A stretch of DNA of 64,000 nt from Atrina japonica. Its lineage: Eukaryota > Mollusca > Bivalvia > Pterioida > Pinnidae. Below are positions 1 through 27,059 of the stretch, one piece after another (the stretch's first letter is position 1; each line of letters starts with the position of its first letter). The translations under genes were made by a program, and so were the position numbers. The notes under the pieces were generated by a model. The model did not search any database. It was not told where the DNA came from and saw only the letters and a list, made by a program, of their open reading frames with translations. The stretch lies in assembly GCA_030159075.1 (NCBI GenBank), contig BROG01000230.1, positions 605,001 through 669,000 on the forward strand, in the 5' to 3' direction.

Positions 1-29
1 TAGTAGTAGTAGTAGTAGTAGTAGTAGTA
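1..29. repeat. (TAG)n microsatellite
   Basis: About ten perfect TAG units at the window edge; the array may continue outside. Confidence 0.95.
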
Positions 30-264
30 CACATTCTGAACTTCTCAAAAAAGTTATTTTAATAGTACAAATAAGTAGCACGAACGTAGTGAAAAGTTTT
101 ACTTGATTGTTTTTGCTGAACTTCACATCTAAAAAAGTCATCTCGCATCTCATCTGGACATATAGAAAACATCTTCCGAAACTCTCCAGCGTCTCGTCTC
201 ATCGCATCAACTCTCTCTCACTCTGTCGGCATACGTCTCTCAATCGATCTCTCTCTAATAAATA

Positions 265-270
265 TTTATT
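265..270 (-). promoter_or_regulatory. Candidate polyadenylation signal of gene A
   Basis: AATAAA on the minus strand about 220 nt past the gene A stop codon. Position is suitable, but the motif is common in AT-rich DNA. Confidence 0.35.
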
Positions 271-488
271 GGATCACAACAGATGCTTTAAAATATTCAC
301 ACACGCGTAAAACAACAAAAAAGAGAAAAACACTGTCTGGCACCGTCTCTTTATGTCTGACCGTCTCTTTATCTATCTACCTCTCTCTTTTACACACACA
401 CATACGGTTTATGCGTTTGTTTTATGCCAAAAGTAGACAGTCGATCAGCTGTGTTCGTGTCGATCTATATTATCCAACACCAATTGCT

Positions 489-16085
<15,597 letters not shown>

Positions 16086-16645
16086 GGTACCCGAAAATTT
16101 AAATATCTAGTGATTGACTATCAGGATACTTATTTCGTCAAACACCACTCTCACTCTACACATAAATATACTGAAGTTGATACTAAAAACATGCTGGAAT
16201 TTCTAATAGACAATATATTTGTAATGTTCGGAGACGTGGTCTTTCAACAAACTGTCGGCATTCCTATGGGAACCAATTTTGCTCCTTTATTGGCCGACTT
16301 GTTCTTTATTCATACGAAGCAGACTTCATTCAGAAACTGCTGAATCAAAAGAAGAAAAAGTTAGCGGTGTCCTTTAATTTGACATTTAGATATATCGACG
16401 GTGTTTTGTCAATTAATAATGACAATTTTCATACATATGTCAATGCGATATATCCTAGCGAACTAGAAATTAAAGATACAACAGAATCAAGCACACACGC
16501 TTCATACTTAGACATTTTACTTAATATAAAAACAGACGGGAAATTAGCAACGAAGCTAAACGCGACGATTTCGGCTTTCCCATCGTACATTTTCCACATT
16601 TAAATAGTAATATCCCTCAGTCACCCGCATATGACTGGTAAAATC
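16086..16645 (+). mobile_element. Naiad-type PLE copy C, inverted partial copy
   Basis: Plus-strand RT from the KFKYLVI-equivalent region (16098) to the thumb. Motif B reads IPMGTNFAPLLADLF and then frameshifts. Motif C is RYIDGVLSIN, with the second catalytic Asp replaced by Gly. A further deletion follows KLATKL. It meets copy D tail to tail at about 16645. Confidence 0.8.
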
Positions 16646-16962
16646 AGGTAAAAATGGACAAACACGGATCTCTGGAAACCAAGAGGTGGGATCAGGTGCC
16701 ATGGAGGAGTAAGCACCCCTGTCGACCGGTCACACCCGCCGTGAGTCCATAGTCAAGTCCAATGAAACACGTGAGGAGTCTATCCTCGTCACAATTGGTA
16801 CAGACGTCTCAACAACCGCCAACGAAAAGGCAACTCAACATTTCACTTAGTGAAACAGAGTAGTCGCAAACATGTCTATTATACCGACCGTAAAATTTGC
16901 GGAACGTTGACATTAAACGCAGTTTTCGATATCTCTGTGTCAATAATTTGTCAGTGAGAAGT

Positions 16963-17694
16963 TTACCTCTGTATATGAAATCTAACATATCGGATCATTT
17001 GTGAAATATAAACTCCATATGCGGGTGACTGAGGGATATTACTACTAAAATGTGGAAAATTGACGATGGAAAAGCCGAAATCGTCGCGTTTGTCGTATAG
17101 CTTAGTTGCCAATTTCACGTCTTTTGTGTCTATAGTAAGAATTTCTAGTTTGCTGGGATATATCGCATTGGCATATGTATAAAAATTGTCATTATTAACT
17201 GACAAAACGTCGTCGATATATCTAAATGTCAAATTAAAGGACACCGCTAGCTTCTTTTGATTCAGCAGTTTCTGAATGAAGTCTGCTTTGTATGAATAAA
17301 GAAACAAGTCGACCAATAAAGGAGCACAATTGGTTCCCATAGGAATGCCGACAGTTTGTTGAAAGATCACGTCTTCGAACATTACAAATATATTGTCTTT
17401 TAGAAATTCCAGCATGTTTTTTATATCAACTTCAGTGTATCTCTGTGTAGAATCAGAGTGGTGTTTGACGAAATGAGTATCCTGATAGCCAATCACTAGG
17501 TATTTAAATTTTCGAGAACCACCTTTAGTGAAAAAAAAATTGTCTATGATGCTGAAAAGTCTTTCTTTTAATATTTTATGTGGAATAGTTGTGTAAAGAG
17601 TAAAGAAGTCATAAGTTTTGATACTGTGAATTCGAAAAAAATTGTTTGCCTTCAAATTTTCTAAAAGCGGTTTAGAATTTTTAAGTATCCACAT
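16963..17694 (-). pseudogene. Naiad copy D RT palm
   Basis: 243 codons. Motif A YDFFTLYTTIPH (residues about 28-39), motif B VGIPMGTNCAPLLVDLFLYS (about 114-133), motif C FRYIDDVLSVNN (about 157-168), then KLYDKRDDFGF. The catalytic Asp residues are present. It is cut from the upstream fingers by a frame break near 17700. Confidence 0.8.
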
Positions 17695-18174
17695 ATGACT
17701 TACACCGCGTCTGGAAAAAGCAACTGTACAATATTGTTGAAGTTTTTCCTAAACGGCTGTCAATATCTTGGTAAGGAGTAAAGATTAAGGTTGGTAGAAC
17801 ATTTGCTGGATCCTGCTATGAATCTTTGCTTATATGGGTGTTTTATGAAGTATAGGTATCCAATGTAAATGTGGTAGCTCGAAATCGGTATCCGTTGTAG
17901 GTATATCAAATGAGCGTAATACGGACACGTAATTTTGAAGGATCTCGCCCTTTGAAAGTGAGCTACGTGTGTATGTAGGATTTCCAGAATTCATTTGAAA
18001 ACCCAAGTTCTTCTAAAAAAAAACAATTATAGTAATGTGCCTTACCAAAAACAAACTGTATTATTTGATACTTTGTCTGCAGGTACCAGTACATATTGGT
18101 CCTGTAACCTATCCAGTTCAGTTACTACTTCTGGATCATTAAATACAGAGGGATAACGTGTTTTCATAGTCCCT

Positions 18175-18810
18175 TTAAGTTTTCGAATACGAGGTTTTAT
18201 CAACCATCGTACGACTTTTCATCCATTCAGACAAATTGTCTGGTTCTACGTCTTCATGTTTGGCCCATCGTCTGGCATAATCTTCGACATAATTCATAAC
18301 TAAATTGAAATCCCGGCGCCAATTAAAGAAACGGGCTTCTCGGTATTTAGGGCCCCTTAAAATAAGATTTTTGAGGCTTTCATTTTCTACAATAGAAACG
18401 TCGCCGGTAATGACATGCCCGATAGTATTGTATTTGAAAGGAAATGGAGCACATGAACATGTGACAGTGTTGTGTAGAAGATGGTTGATGTCTATACCCT
18501 GCAAAACCTGCTTGTAATTGAATGGTTTGGATGCGATGCTACGTGTATAGCTATATGAAATGCAAGGCGTGATCGTCAGTTTACAATATGGTGGAAAACA
18601 GGACTGAACTTTTTTGTGATTTAGAACATTGCCAATGTTAAAAGCGTCTATGCCTTTATTTGTATAATTAGGTTTAAGGAAAAGACGTTTCTGTTCAGAA
18701 TAGTCATCGTTTGTAACGCGTGCAGGCTTAAACTGTCTGTGATAAGCGATGTCTATTATAATGAAGTTCAGTTTGTATTCTGGGGTTGAAGAATCCGTGT
18801 AGGGGTTCAT
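18175..18810 (-). pseudogene. Naiad copy D linker and N-terminal RT region
   Basis: 211 codons. Contains a Cys pair (VTCSCAPFP), then HVITGDVSIV, LRGPKYREARFFNWRRDFNL and WAKHEDVEPDNLSEWMKSR, a block that recurs upstream of the RT fingers in copies A, F and H. It sits between the endonuclease and the RT. Confidence 0.75.
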
Positions 18811-18855
18811 TCTTGCTTCTTGAAAGAGTTTATTGAGATTTGTAAAAGAAACAGA

Positions 18856-19250
18856 CTAAAGTTTGCTGCGAATGTGATGAAGACCCAATTTTTTGTTAAC
18901 GTAAGGTAAAAGAAATGAAAAAGTGACATCATGTATGTAGGGTCGGTTGTATGAACGATGTCCGTGACTTCGTTTACGTCTTACGTTAGAAATAAAAAGT
19001 TCCATCACATTAACACCATTACACAGTGGGCTTGTTAGATTGCATACACTTTGGATATTATCGTTACATCCATATGGATATGCAGTGCCAAGCTGTTTAA
19101 TCCAGAATTCTTCACATTGTCTACGGAAGGGTGTACTCAAGGTGGGATTGTTGGTCCAGTGGTATATATTTTTTTCAAGTATACGCACTCTCATAGACAA
19201 TATGGAATGGTCAGGAGAGTTGAAATGTCGATTGAGTACTTGGTTACTCC
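18856..19250 (-). pseudogene. Naiad copy D partial GIY-YIG endonuclease
   Basis: Contains HFNSPDHSI, RVRILEKNIYHW, FRRQCEEFWIKQLGT and YGCNDNIQ. The Glu in the EEFWIK helix and the downstream Asn fit the second half of a GIY-YIG fold, which nicks target DNA. The G-I-Y and Y-I-G strands are missing. Confidence 0.7.
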
Positions 19251-19258
19251 ATTAACAA

Positions 19259-20756
19259 GTTGCTAGGACTTACAGGGGCACGGGAATGGACCAAAAAAGA
19301 CAAAAACTTGGTAAATTTTTAAACAATATTATCATGAACCGATGGTGAGATGACTTTTAAATTTGTATGCATGATTGTAAAGTCAATATCTACAAGTTTG
19401 CATACGAAAATGAAATCTGACCATAAGCGAGCCAATAGGGCGCTCTAAGGCAGGGTACAATCGTATTACAAATTGTTAAATTACTTAATTGTTTAATATA
19501 TAAATGACTTAATAGGTCCAATCTAATCGACGTTTGTATACAAAGAAATATGAGAAAGGACTATATGACAGAGATGCTTATATACCCACCAATGAATTGA
19601 AAATTAAGTATTTCTTGTAAAGTACATGGTTGTACACATTATGATGTTTAAGATTAGCACTGAAAACAAAAGTTTCAGGAAAGTATCTTAAAATCGACAT
19701 TAAATTATGTATATTTTCAATGGTTTATCCATTTCATTCTATTTTTGAGACTTTGTGGGTAAAATGAAGCATGAGCACAGCCTTGGACAAGAAAGATATT
19801 CCACACTCTGTTGTATGTGTTCATAAACTATTCTGTGTACAAAGGAAAATTTTGTCCAAAGCTGCGTTCAATATAAACAAACAACTTTTCATATGAACAA
19901 CACGTCCATGGATTACGTCGTTGCTAAGGAGATTCTACTTCCGATTGTTTTGACGGTTTACAGATGGCGTTCATTTATTTTCGTCGAGGACCATACATAA
20001 CAGAAACAAACTATACTTGACAAACCAGGAAACCTCACTGCTGTTGCATACGCTTTAAATAGCTACAGTGGGTAGTTTCCTGTTTTTTTATCGCTTTTTC
20101 CATATTACTGCGGCAATCACATTCTTAATACTAACTGGAAAAAGACTGAGTACTGTAATCAAAGTGCTAGGCTACAATGCTTTGTTTTTCTTTTATTCTT
20201 CGAATTATCCGTCAATAGCTCTGCTCGACAACTTTTCACTAAAGATAAGTAGAATCTACGGAAAACTTGCTTCCCTGAGAGATCCAATATGCCTAACTTT
20301 GGCCATTTGCGTTACGTATTGCCAATTGGCTACCCGTATACTACCGTAGACCCTTGGATCAGTGTTTTTTATCCATAGCAGATCTACAATATGATGAATT
20401 AACTACTACATGTAGGTCAGTTTACAGTAAGCCTGATCTGGTTTCTTGGTTCTAATGCATTTCTTTACCCGGGCGCCGAATACAGGCCTACTGCACATAA
20501 TCTATTTTTAGAATGTTACCTCTGAACTCCGGCATCACCGACACGTTTATCAAGTGTATACGCTGAATTTTTAAAGTAAATAATAATACTGTTTTAAAAA
20601 TAGGAGTACAGATCTATAAGGTAAATATTAAGTACATTTTTTAGTTTTCCAAAGTAAGTAATACAAGTCAAAATGTAAGGATATACAACTAGCGACTGCA
20701 TTCTCTTGTTCGGTCTTAAATCAGACTGTTTAACATTTTACAACAACTTTGCATAT
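19259..20756. other. Old dispersed repeat and unique sequence
   Basis: At 19270-19450 a block (CATGAACCGATGGTGAGATG ... AGTCAATATCTACAAGTTTG) is related to blocks at 21930-22110 and 22350-22470, so this is an old dispersed repeat. The plus frame 20068-20349 has hydrophobic stretches but no recognisable domain, and I do not call it. Confidence 0.45.
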
Positions 20757-20825
20757 ATGTGGCGTAATGGTTAGCACGTCAGTCAGATTGTGAACGCTAG
20801 GGTCCGGTGTTCGAATCTACTCATC
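20757..20825 (+). mobile_element. tRNA-derived SINE head (degenerate)
   Basis: TGGCGTAATGGTTAGCACGT gives an A box (TGGTTAGCACG) and GGTGTTCGAATCT gives a B box, about 35 nt apart. There is no acceptor stem pairing and no anticodon arm, so it is a SINE head rather than a tRNA gene. Confidence 0.6.
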
Positions 20826-22605
20826 GTACTTTTTTTCTTTGTATACTTCCATTGACTTAACATGACCTTGAAATGACCTTTGGGGTCAAAAAAGCAAGTC
20901 AAACTACTTAGATCTCAACGTTAGGCGATATGTAGAACCTGTTATGAAAATATGACCATCCACCATTTGGGGGCTGTTTTTTACCCTTATCATATATAGT
21001 CCTTTGTAAGGAATTGTTAAAGAATCATTGTGACAAAACTGCAAGGTCATGGGGCAAAGGTCAAAGTCACAGGCACCTAAGTAAACGGAAAATATAAGTA
21101 TTTATTCTACCTCTTCTCCAGAACCATTGGCCCAACTTAAGCAAAACTTGACAAACGAATGAGTCAGCAGATATTTTTGTATATGTATCTCCAAAATTAT
21201 TAAAATTAGAAAAAAACAAACCGAACCGTTCCCTTAAAATAAGCAGTTTGCAAAAATCTTTCAATATTTCATTTTGGTGGGAATTGTCGGGTCGGCCCTT
21301 ATGTGAGTTATTTCCCATTTATACGTATTTTTCATGTTTTTTATGTTTTTTTTTTATCTTACTATGGAAAGTATAATAGATAGGGTAAATATGAAAAAAG
21401 CAAAAATTGTTCAGCTCGCAAAGATCTACAAGAGAGTCAGGAAGGCCGAAATTGTCAGGTCGCCCCCCGTTATTCCCCATTTTAAGTGATTTTTCATGTA
21501 TTGGACTGGTTTTTCTAATCTATCTTGAAATGTTTGATAGAAAGAGAAAAAGTGAAAGAAGCAACAATGTTCAGTAAGCAAAGATCTACAAATAATTAAC
21601 AGGGCTGAAATTGCCGGGTCGACCATCATGGGAGTTATTTCCCCTTTCTAGTGGATTTCTCATGTTTTGGAGAGTTAAGTCCTGTTATATTGAAAAGTAT
21701 AATTTGTAGAGAGAAAGTGAAAGAAGCAAAAATGTTAAACACGCAAAGAATTTAACACGGCTGTAATTATCATGTCGACCGTTATAGGAGATATTTCCCC
21801 TTAAAAGTGAATTTTTCATGTTTACGGCTGTTTTATCCTATTATCCAGGGAGCCAAATTTAAACATTCTTGGCATATACCGTCCTCATGTTAAACTGAAT
21901 ACAGTTTGCGAATAAAAAGGTTGTAGAACCTGCAGGGGCCCTTAAAGGGCCAACAATGATAAAGATATCGTATATCGTTAAAAATCTTCTCATGAACCAA
22001 TGATCCGATGACTTTCAAAATTTGTGTGCATGATTTTACAGTCGATATATACAAGGTTTGCGAATGAAATTAAAATCTGTCGATAAATGTTCCACTAGGG
22101 CGCGCTTGAATAATATGAGGTACAGTTATATACAAATAACTCAAAACCGATATACTTTTTGTATACAAAGATATAAGAGATATAAGTTGCCAGGTTTTAT
22201 ATAAGTATCATTTTGACAAATTAATATCTCAATTTCATTGGGTAAAGGGTCAAGGTCACTGGCACATGTGTAAAAAGAAAACATACTATTTTTCTCAAAA
22301 TTGAGATATTATTTATCTTCCAATTTTAACCAAACTTTGCATTGATCATCCCCCATGTGGTACAACATAATGTTTGCGAATGAATCGTAAAGTCAGTATC
22401 TAAAAAGTTTGAGAATGAAAACGAAATCTGTCAATAAACGGTCCACTATGAGGCGCTTGAATAACATTTAAAGACCATGGGGTCAGAGATCAATTGCCAT
22501 AGACGCCTAAGTAAACAGAATCTTTTTTGTCAGTTTTTTTTATACATTCTCTACTTCTTTCCAAAACCAGTGGACTGAGACAGGGAACTAGACAGGACAT
22601 TTTTT
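20826..22605. repeat. Degenerate ~170-bp tandem repeats and related dispersed blocks
   Basis: From 21290 to 21840 about four diverged copies share AAATTGTCGGGTCG-like, GAGTTATTTCCC-like and GTGAAAGAAGCAA-like words in the same order. They are followed by copies of the dispersed block also seen at 19.3 kb. No coding potential. Confidence 0.6.
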
Positions 22606-22611
22606 TCATGT

Positions 22612-23583
22612 GACCGTTAAGACCCACTGGTCCTCTAGCTTGTTAATTTCATCTGAACGTTAAGACCCACTGGTCCTCTAGCTTGTTAATTTCATCTGAA
22701 CGTTAAGACCCACTGGTCCTCTAGCTTGTTAATTTCATCTGAACGTTAAGACCCACTGGTCCTCTAGCTTGTTAATTTCATCTGAACGTTAAGACCCACT
22801 GGTCCTCTAGCTTGTTAATTTCATCTGAACGTTAAGACCCACTGGTCCTCTAGCTTGTTAATTTCATGTGAACGTTAAGACCCACTGGTCCTCTAGCTTG
22901 TTAATTTCATGTGACCGTTAAGACCCACTGGTCCTCTTGCTTGTTAATTTCATCTGAACGTTAAGACCCACTGGTCCTCTAGCTTGTTAATTTCATGTGA
23001 ACGTTAAGACCCACTGGTCCTCTAGCTTGTTAATTTCATGTGACCGTTAAGACCCACTGGTCCTCTAGCTTGTTAATTTCATGTGACCGTTAAGACCCAC
23101 TGGTCCTCTTGCTTGTTAATTTCATGTGACCGTTAAGACCCACTGGTCCTCTAGCTTGTTAATTTCATCTGAACGTTAAGACCCACTGGTCCTCTAGCTT
23201 GTTAATTTCATCTGAACGTTAAGACCCACTGGTCCTCTAGCTTGTTAATTTCATGTGACCGTTAAGACCCACTGGTCCTCTAGCTTGTTAATTTCATGTG
23301 ACCGTTAACACCCACTGGTCCTCTAGCTTGTTAATTTCATCTGAACGTTAAGACCCACTGGTCCTCTAGCTTGTTAATTTCATCTGAACGTTAAGACCCA
23401 CTGGTCCTCTAGCTTGTTAATTTCATGTGACCGTTAAGACCCACTGGTCCTCTTGCTTGTTAATTTCATCTGAACGTTAAGACCCACTGGTCCTCTAGCT
23501 TGTTAATTTCATCTGAACGTTAAGACCCACTGGTCCTCTAGCTTGTTAATTTCATCTGAACGTTAAGACCCACTGGTCCTCTT
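22612..23583. repeat. 43-bp minisatellite, about 22 copies
   Basis: Unit GAACGTTAAGACCCACTGGT + CCTCTAGCTTGTTAATTTCATCT. Unit types differ at CATCTGAACG/CATGTGAACG/CATGTGACCG and CTAGC/CTTGC, and these types recur in short runs, so blocks of units were duplicated. Confidence 0.96.
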
Positions 23584-24729
23584 CCATTTTAATTTCGAGA
23601 TGTGATTGATTTAGTGTGTACAAACCCAATGCTGTTGTGACATTTTCGTATTGGATTATGTGGTATTTTTCATAATTTAAAAAGGTATCTCATTTGTGAG
23701 ATCATATTTTATATCAAAGTGTCGATATCTCAATTTCGAACATATATACCTGCGAGCCTCTAAATATCATTTCGGAAGAATTCGCAGGAAAAGTATTTGC
23801 ATTTCAACTAATACAATATATCCGCAGAACAAATGTAACTTGACTTTGTGATCGTTTCAATTATGCAAATATTCTAAACATATTACGAAAATTATGATGC
23901 TGGAGACGATCGCTTTGGTCAATTAGGCTTGGTCAGTTCAGCTCCATTTTGAAATAAACATAAAGAGTAGGTGGTATGATACAAAGTCAAAAAATAAATC
24001 TAAATGTATAGCCAAATCCGTCTAAGAGTAACCTCTATAGAAAGATGACTTTCTTAGCTTTAGACGAATTTCTAATTTTAAATGGTGTTACCAGTGCCAA
24101 ATATAGCTAGTATAAGATTATCAGATGGTACGGAAATGCCAGTAGTAGATAAACGTAATATTTTCATTTGAGATCAATCTGTAATCTGAGACTGTTATGT
24201 CTATATAAATATTTCAATTGTACATTCGTAAAATGTTGTGATAATTACTATCAGCTGTTTGCTGTATTATCTTATACGAGTATATGTATATGTATATATA
24301 ACTATTGCACTTCAGATTTTACGTCTTGTTCTATGTAGAGCATATCAATATATTATTCCATGAGCCATTTATCAACAGAAAAAGAATAAGGAGAAAATAT
24401 AAAGAAATGTCATAACACGGTACAATTGATCACGGGATAATTGTCGCGCAAAATTCGTAGTCGATGTTTGAACTAGAAAAGTATTCAAAATCATTAAACC
24501 ACAAAGTTGATAATTATAAATGTGGTCATAAATAAGAAGAATTTCAAAATTGAGTGTTAGTTTCCTTTGCACATCTAAATGCTGCATTTAAATTGTGAAT
24601 ATATATAAATATCAAGCGATTTAAATCGTTTAATAGATGAGTTATCACAAATTTCATTAAATAAACCTTCGCCATTCTAAAGTATCTCTGTTAACACAAA
24701 ACATAATGGATATATGGATGTATGGATGG
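23584..24729. other. Unique AT-rich sequence
   Basis: No element, RNA or coding region recognised. Confidence 0.5.
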
Positions 24730-24867
24730 TGAGATAAATAGATAGATAGATAGATACATACATACATACATACATACATGCATACATGCACACATACATA
24801 CATAGATTGATGGATGAATGGATTGATGAATGGATGGATTGGTAGACAGACAGACAGACAGACAGAC

Positions 24868-24949
<82 letters not shown>

Positions 24950-25000
24950 GTAGATAGATAGATAGATAGATAAATAAATAGATAGATAGATGGATGAAGA
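24730..25000. repeat. Tetranucleotide microsatellite (GATA/GACA/TACA)n
   Basis: TACA units, then GATG-like, six GACA, then a long pure TAGA run. The minus frame of Leu-Ser-Ile-Tyr is an artefact. Confidence 0.95.
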
Positions 25001-25734
25001 ATATTGAAGAATAAAGAGGGAAAAGTGTAAGGATTGAAAATGACAATAAGAATTAATAAGATGTAATCTCTAAAAGCAAAGTCAAGATTTTATCTTGTGG
25101 AAGCCTTATTTCAATAAGTCACAGTCGAATATTAACAATGTATAAAACGCACGGAGTGTATAAATAAATGTGTATAAAACGTACGGAGTGTATATCATGT
25201 CCTATCTATACCGTGCCAGATAATAGGGAAATACAGTCTATATCTTTTGAATATTACTGTAGCAGGAGTATAGATTTGTGCAGTAAGAAAATTTCAAGGA
25301 ATAAATTAACATTTTATTAACTGCATTTCGCTACAGTCTCTCATCCTTTAAATTTGTAAATACGATACCTAGACTTTAAACGTACTAGAATGATCTTTTC
25401 ATTAGAAAACGTTTAATCTGAATAATCCTTCTATCAGCATATAAAGCAACTAGGTTGTTCAAAGCTATGACAGCGGTTACATTAATATTGCAAAAACATT
25501 GTGGTAGATTTTAAGCATAACAAACTTTTTAATACAGCAAATAACAGTGATTTCTCTGATAAAGGAAAACTGAAATTAATAATTTGAATATAATGTCGGT
25601 ATGACTCATCTTTATATATTTTACATTTTAAGAGTTTAAATGTGCTTCGTCATTGGATAATGTTAGCTTAAAAGGGTTATAAATCAGTATTGGCCTAAAG
25701 CGAAGCCGAAGGTCAACGCGACAGGTTGAGACGC
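25001..25734. other. Unique sequence
   Basis: A ~45-bp direct duplication containing ACGGAGTGTATA lies at 25140-25195. Nothing else seen. Confidence 0.45.
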
Positions 25735-26190
25735 AATAACTAGAAATATGTTAAAATCACTGATTAATGAACACATTGCTAATTAGCCCCCCCAAAAAAA
25801 TCGAGAAAAACTAAATTTATGCGGAGAAAAACTAAGATTAACTGATCATTTTGATTCAGGTGTTCAATAACGGTTAAATCTAGTTTTTATCAATTAAGCT
25901 TAGTTCAATCAAAGAATTATCGAGAAAAACCCATTTCAATTGTGAAAATTTATGTTTAACTGGGCCAAAATCACACCAATTAACACAAATCTGATTTTGC
26001 GCAGTAAACTCTTTTTTTTTTTCATTTAAACCTAGTTTTTCTACAGTATATTTAAACCGCGACTCCAAACTCACATAGTAAGTGAAAGCTATTCACATTC
26101 ACATAAAAGTAACTAGATAAACTTAGAAAAACAAGGCTTAATCGACAAAAACTAGGTTTAACTCAATTATGTTGATTTGGGCGTGCCATA
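25735..26190. repeat. Cluster of AAAAACTAGRTTTAAC motifs in both orientations
   Basis: The word occurs in plus sense near 25817, 25833 and 26147, and in minus sense near 25873 and 26029, with variants of GAGAAAAAC around it. This could be an old foldback or MITE whose arms are imperfect. Confidence 0.4.
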
Positions 26191-26364
26191 TCGATCTGTA
26201 AATACATTAGACCTAACGGATTAAGTCTCATACATGTGTTTTTGGCCGGGCGAGATTAAGATTTAGGTAACCCTTCATAATGACATTAGAATAATACTGG
26301 AAAGGGTATTAGTTTCTACTACTTGAATGCTTTAATAATATCTAAGAAAAATTATAGACACACC

Positions 26365-26890
26365 ATTTTTCTCAAATTCATAGTATCAAAACATACGACT
26401 TTTCTACTCTTTACATAACATTTCCACATGAAAAAAGAGACCTTTTTCGCATCATCACCAATTGTTTGTCACAGAAAGTGGTACCCAAAAATTCAAATAT
26501 GTAGTCATTGGTTATCATGATACTTATTTCATCAAATATCACTCTGATTTGACACATATATACACTGAAGGTGATATAATAAATGCTAAAATTCCTGATA
26601 GACAATATATTTGCAATGATTGAAGTCAATGTCTTTCAGCAAACTGTCGCAAGGCCACGGGAACTAATTATGTCCCTGTATTGGTTGATATGTTTGTAAT
26701 CAATCAAAAGAAGGAAACATTAGTGTTGGCTTTTATTTTGACATTAAGATATATCGACGACTTTTGGTCAATTACGATTGACAATGCTCATACATTTGAC
26801 TATATATTAAAATGAACTAGATATTAATGACACAACAGAATCAAGTATATATACTTACTACTTGGAAATTAAAATACTATAGTCACAGAC
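26365..26890 (+). mobile_element. Naiad-type PLE copy E, heavily decayed inverted copy
   Basis: Plus-strand traces: motif A region (CATACGACTTTTCTACTCT), motif B (GGAACTAATTATGTCCC) and motif C (ATATATCGACGACTTTTGG), then ACACAACAGAATCAAG. Many indels. Paired tail to tail with copy F, as copies C and D are paired. Confidence 0.7.
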
Positions 26891-27059
26891 GGAAAATAGA
26901 CGACAAGGCCCGTTGTGCGGCATATATTGTCGCCCTTGCGAATATTGTGTGTAATCTCACACGGCACATAATGTCGCCCCCGCATCACATATTGAGAGTA
27001 CCCCTTTGTTTTGTCTGCAGTTTTGACGATCACGCCTTGCATTTTCTATAGCTATACAC

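Larger units (their letters stand above)
16646..19258 (-). mobile_element. Naiad-type PLE copy D, truncated within its N-terminal endonuclease
   Basis: Minus-strand order from 5': C-terminal half of a GIY-YIG domain (about 19250-18856), linker/N-terminal RT (18810-18175), fingers (18150-17720), palm and thumb (17694-16963), then the standard tail down to 16646. The endonuclease precedes the RT, which is the permuted architecture described for Naiad PLEs. The 5' end stops at SNQVLNRHFNSPDHS-like codons, just past the GIY-YIG motif itself. Confidence 0.82.

Noticed and set aside
20068..20349. 93-codon plus-strand membrane protein
   Set aside because: Hydrophobic residues come from T-rich sequence; no splice, homologue or repeat evidence.
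20757..20825. Functional tRNA gene
   Set aside because: Boxes A and B only; stems do not pair and the context is repeat-rich.
22612..23583. CRISPR-like array
   Set aside because: Direct head-to-tail repeats with no unique spacers, in a eukaryotic context.
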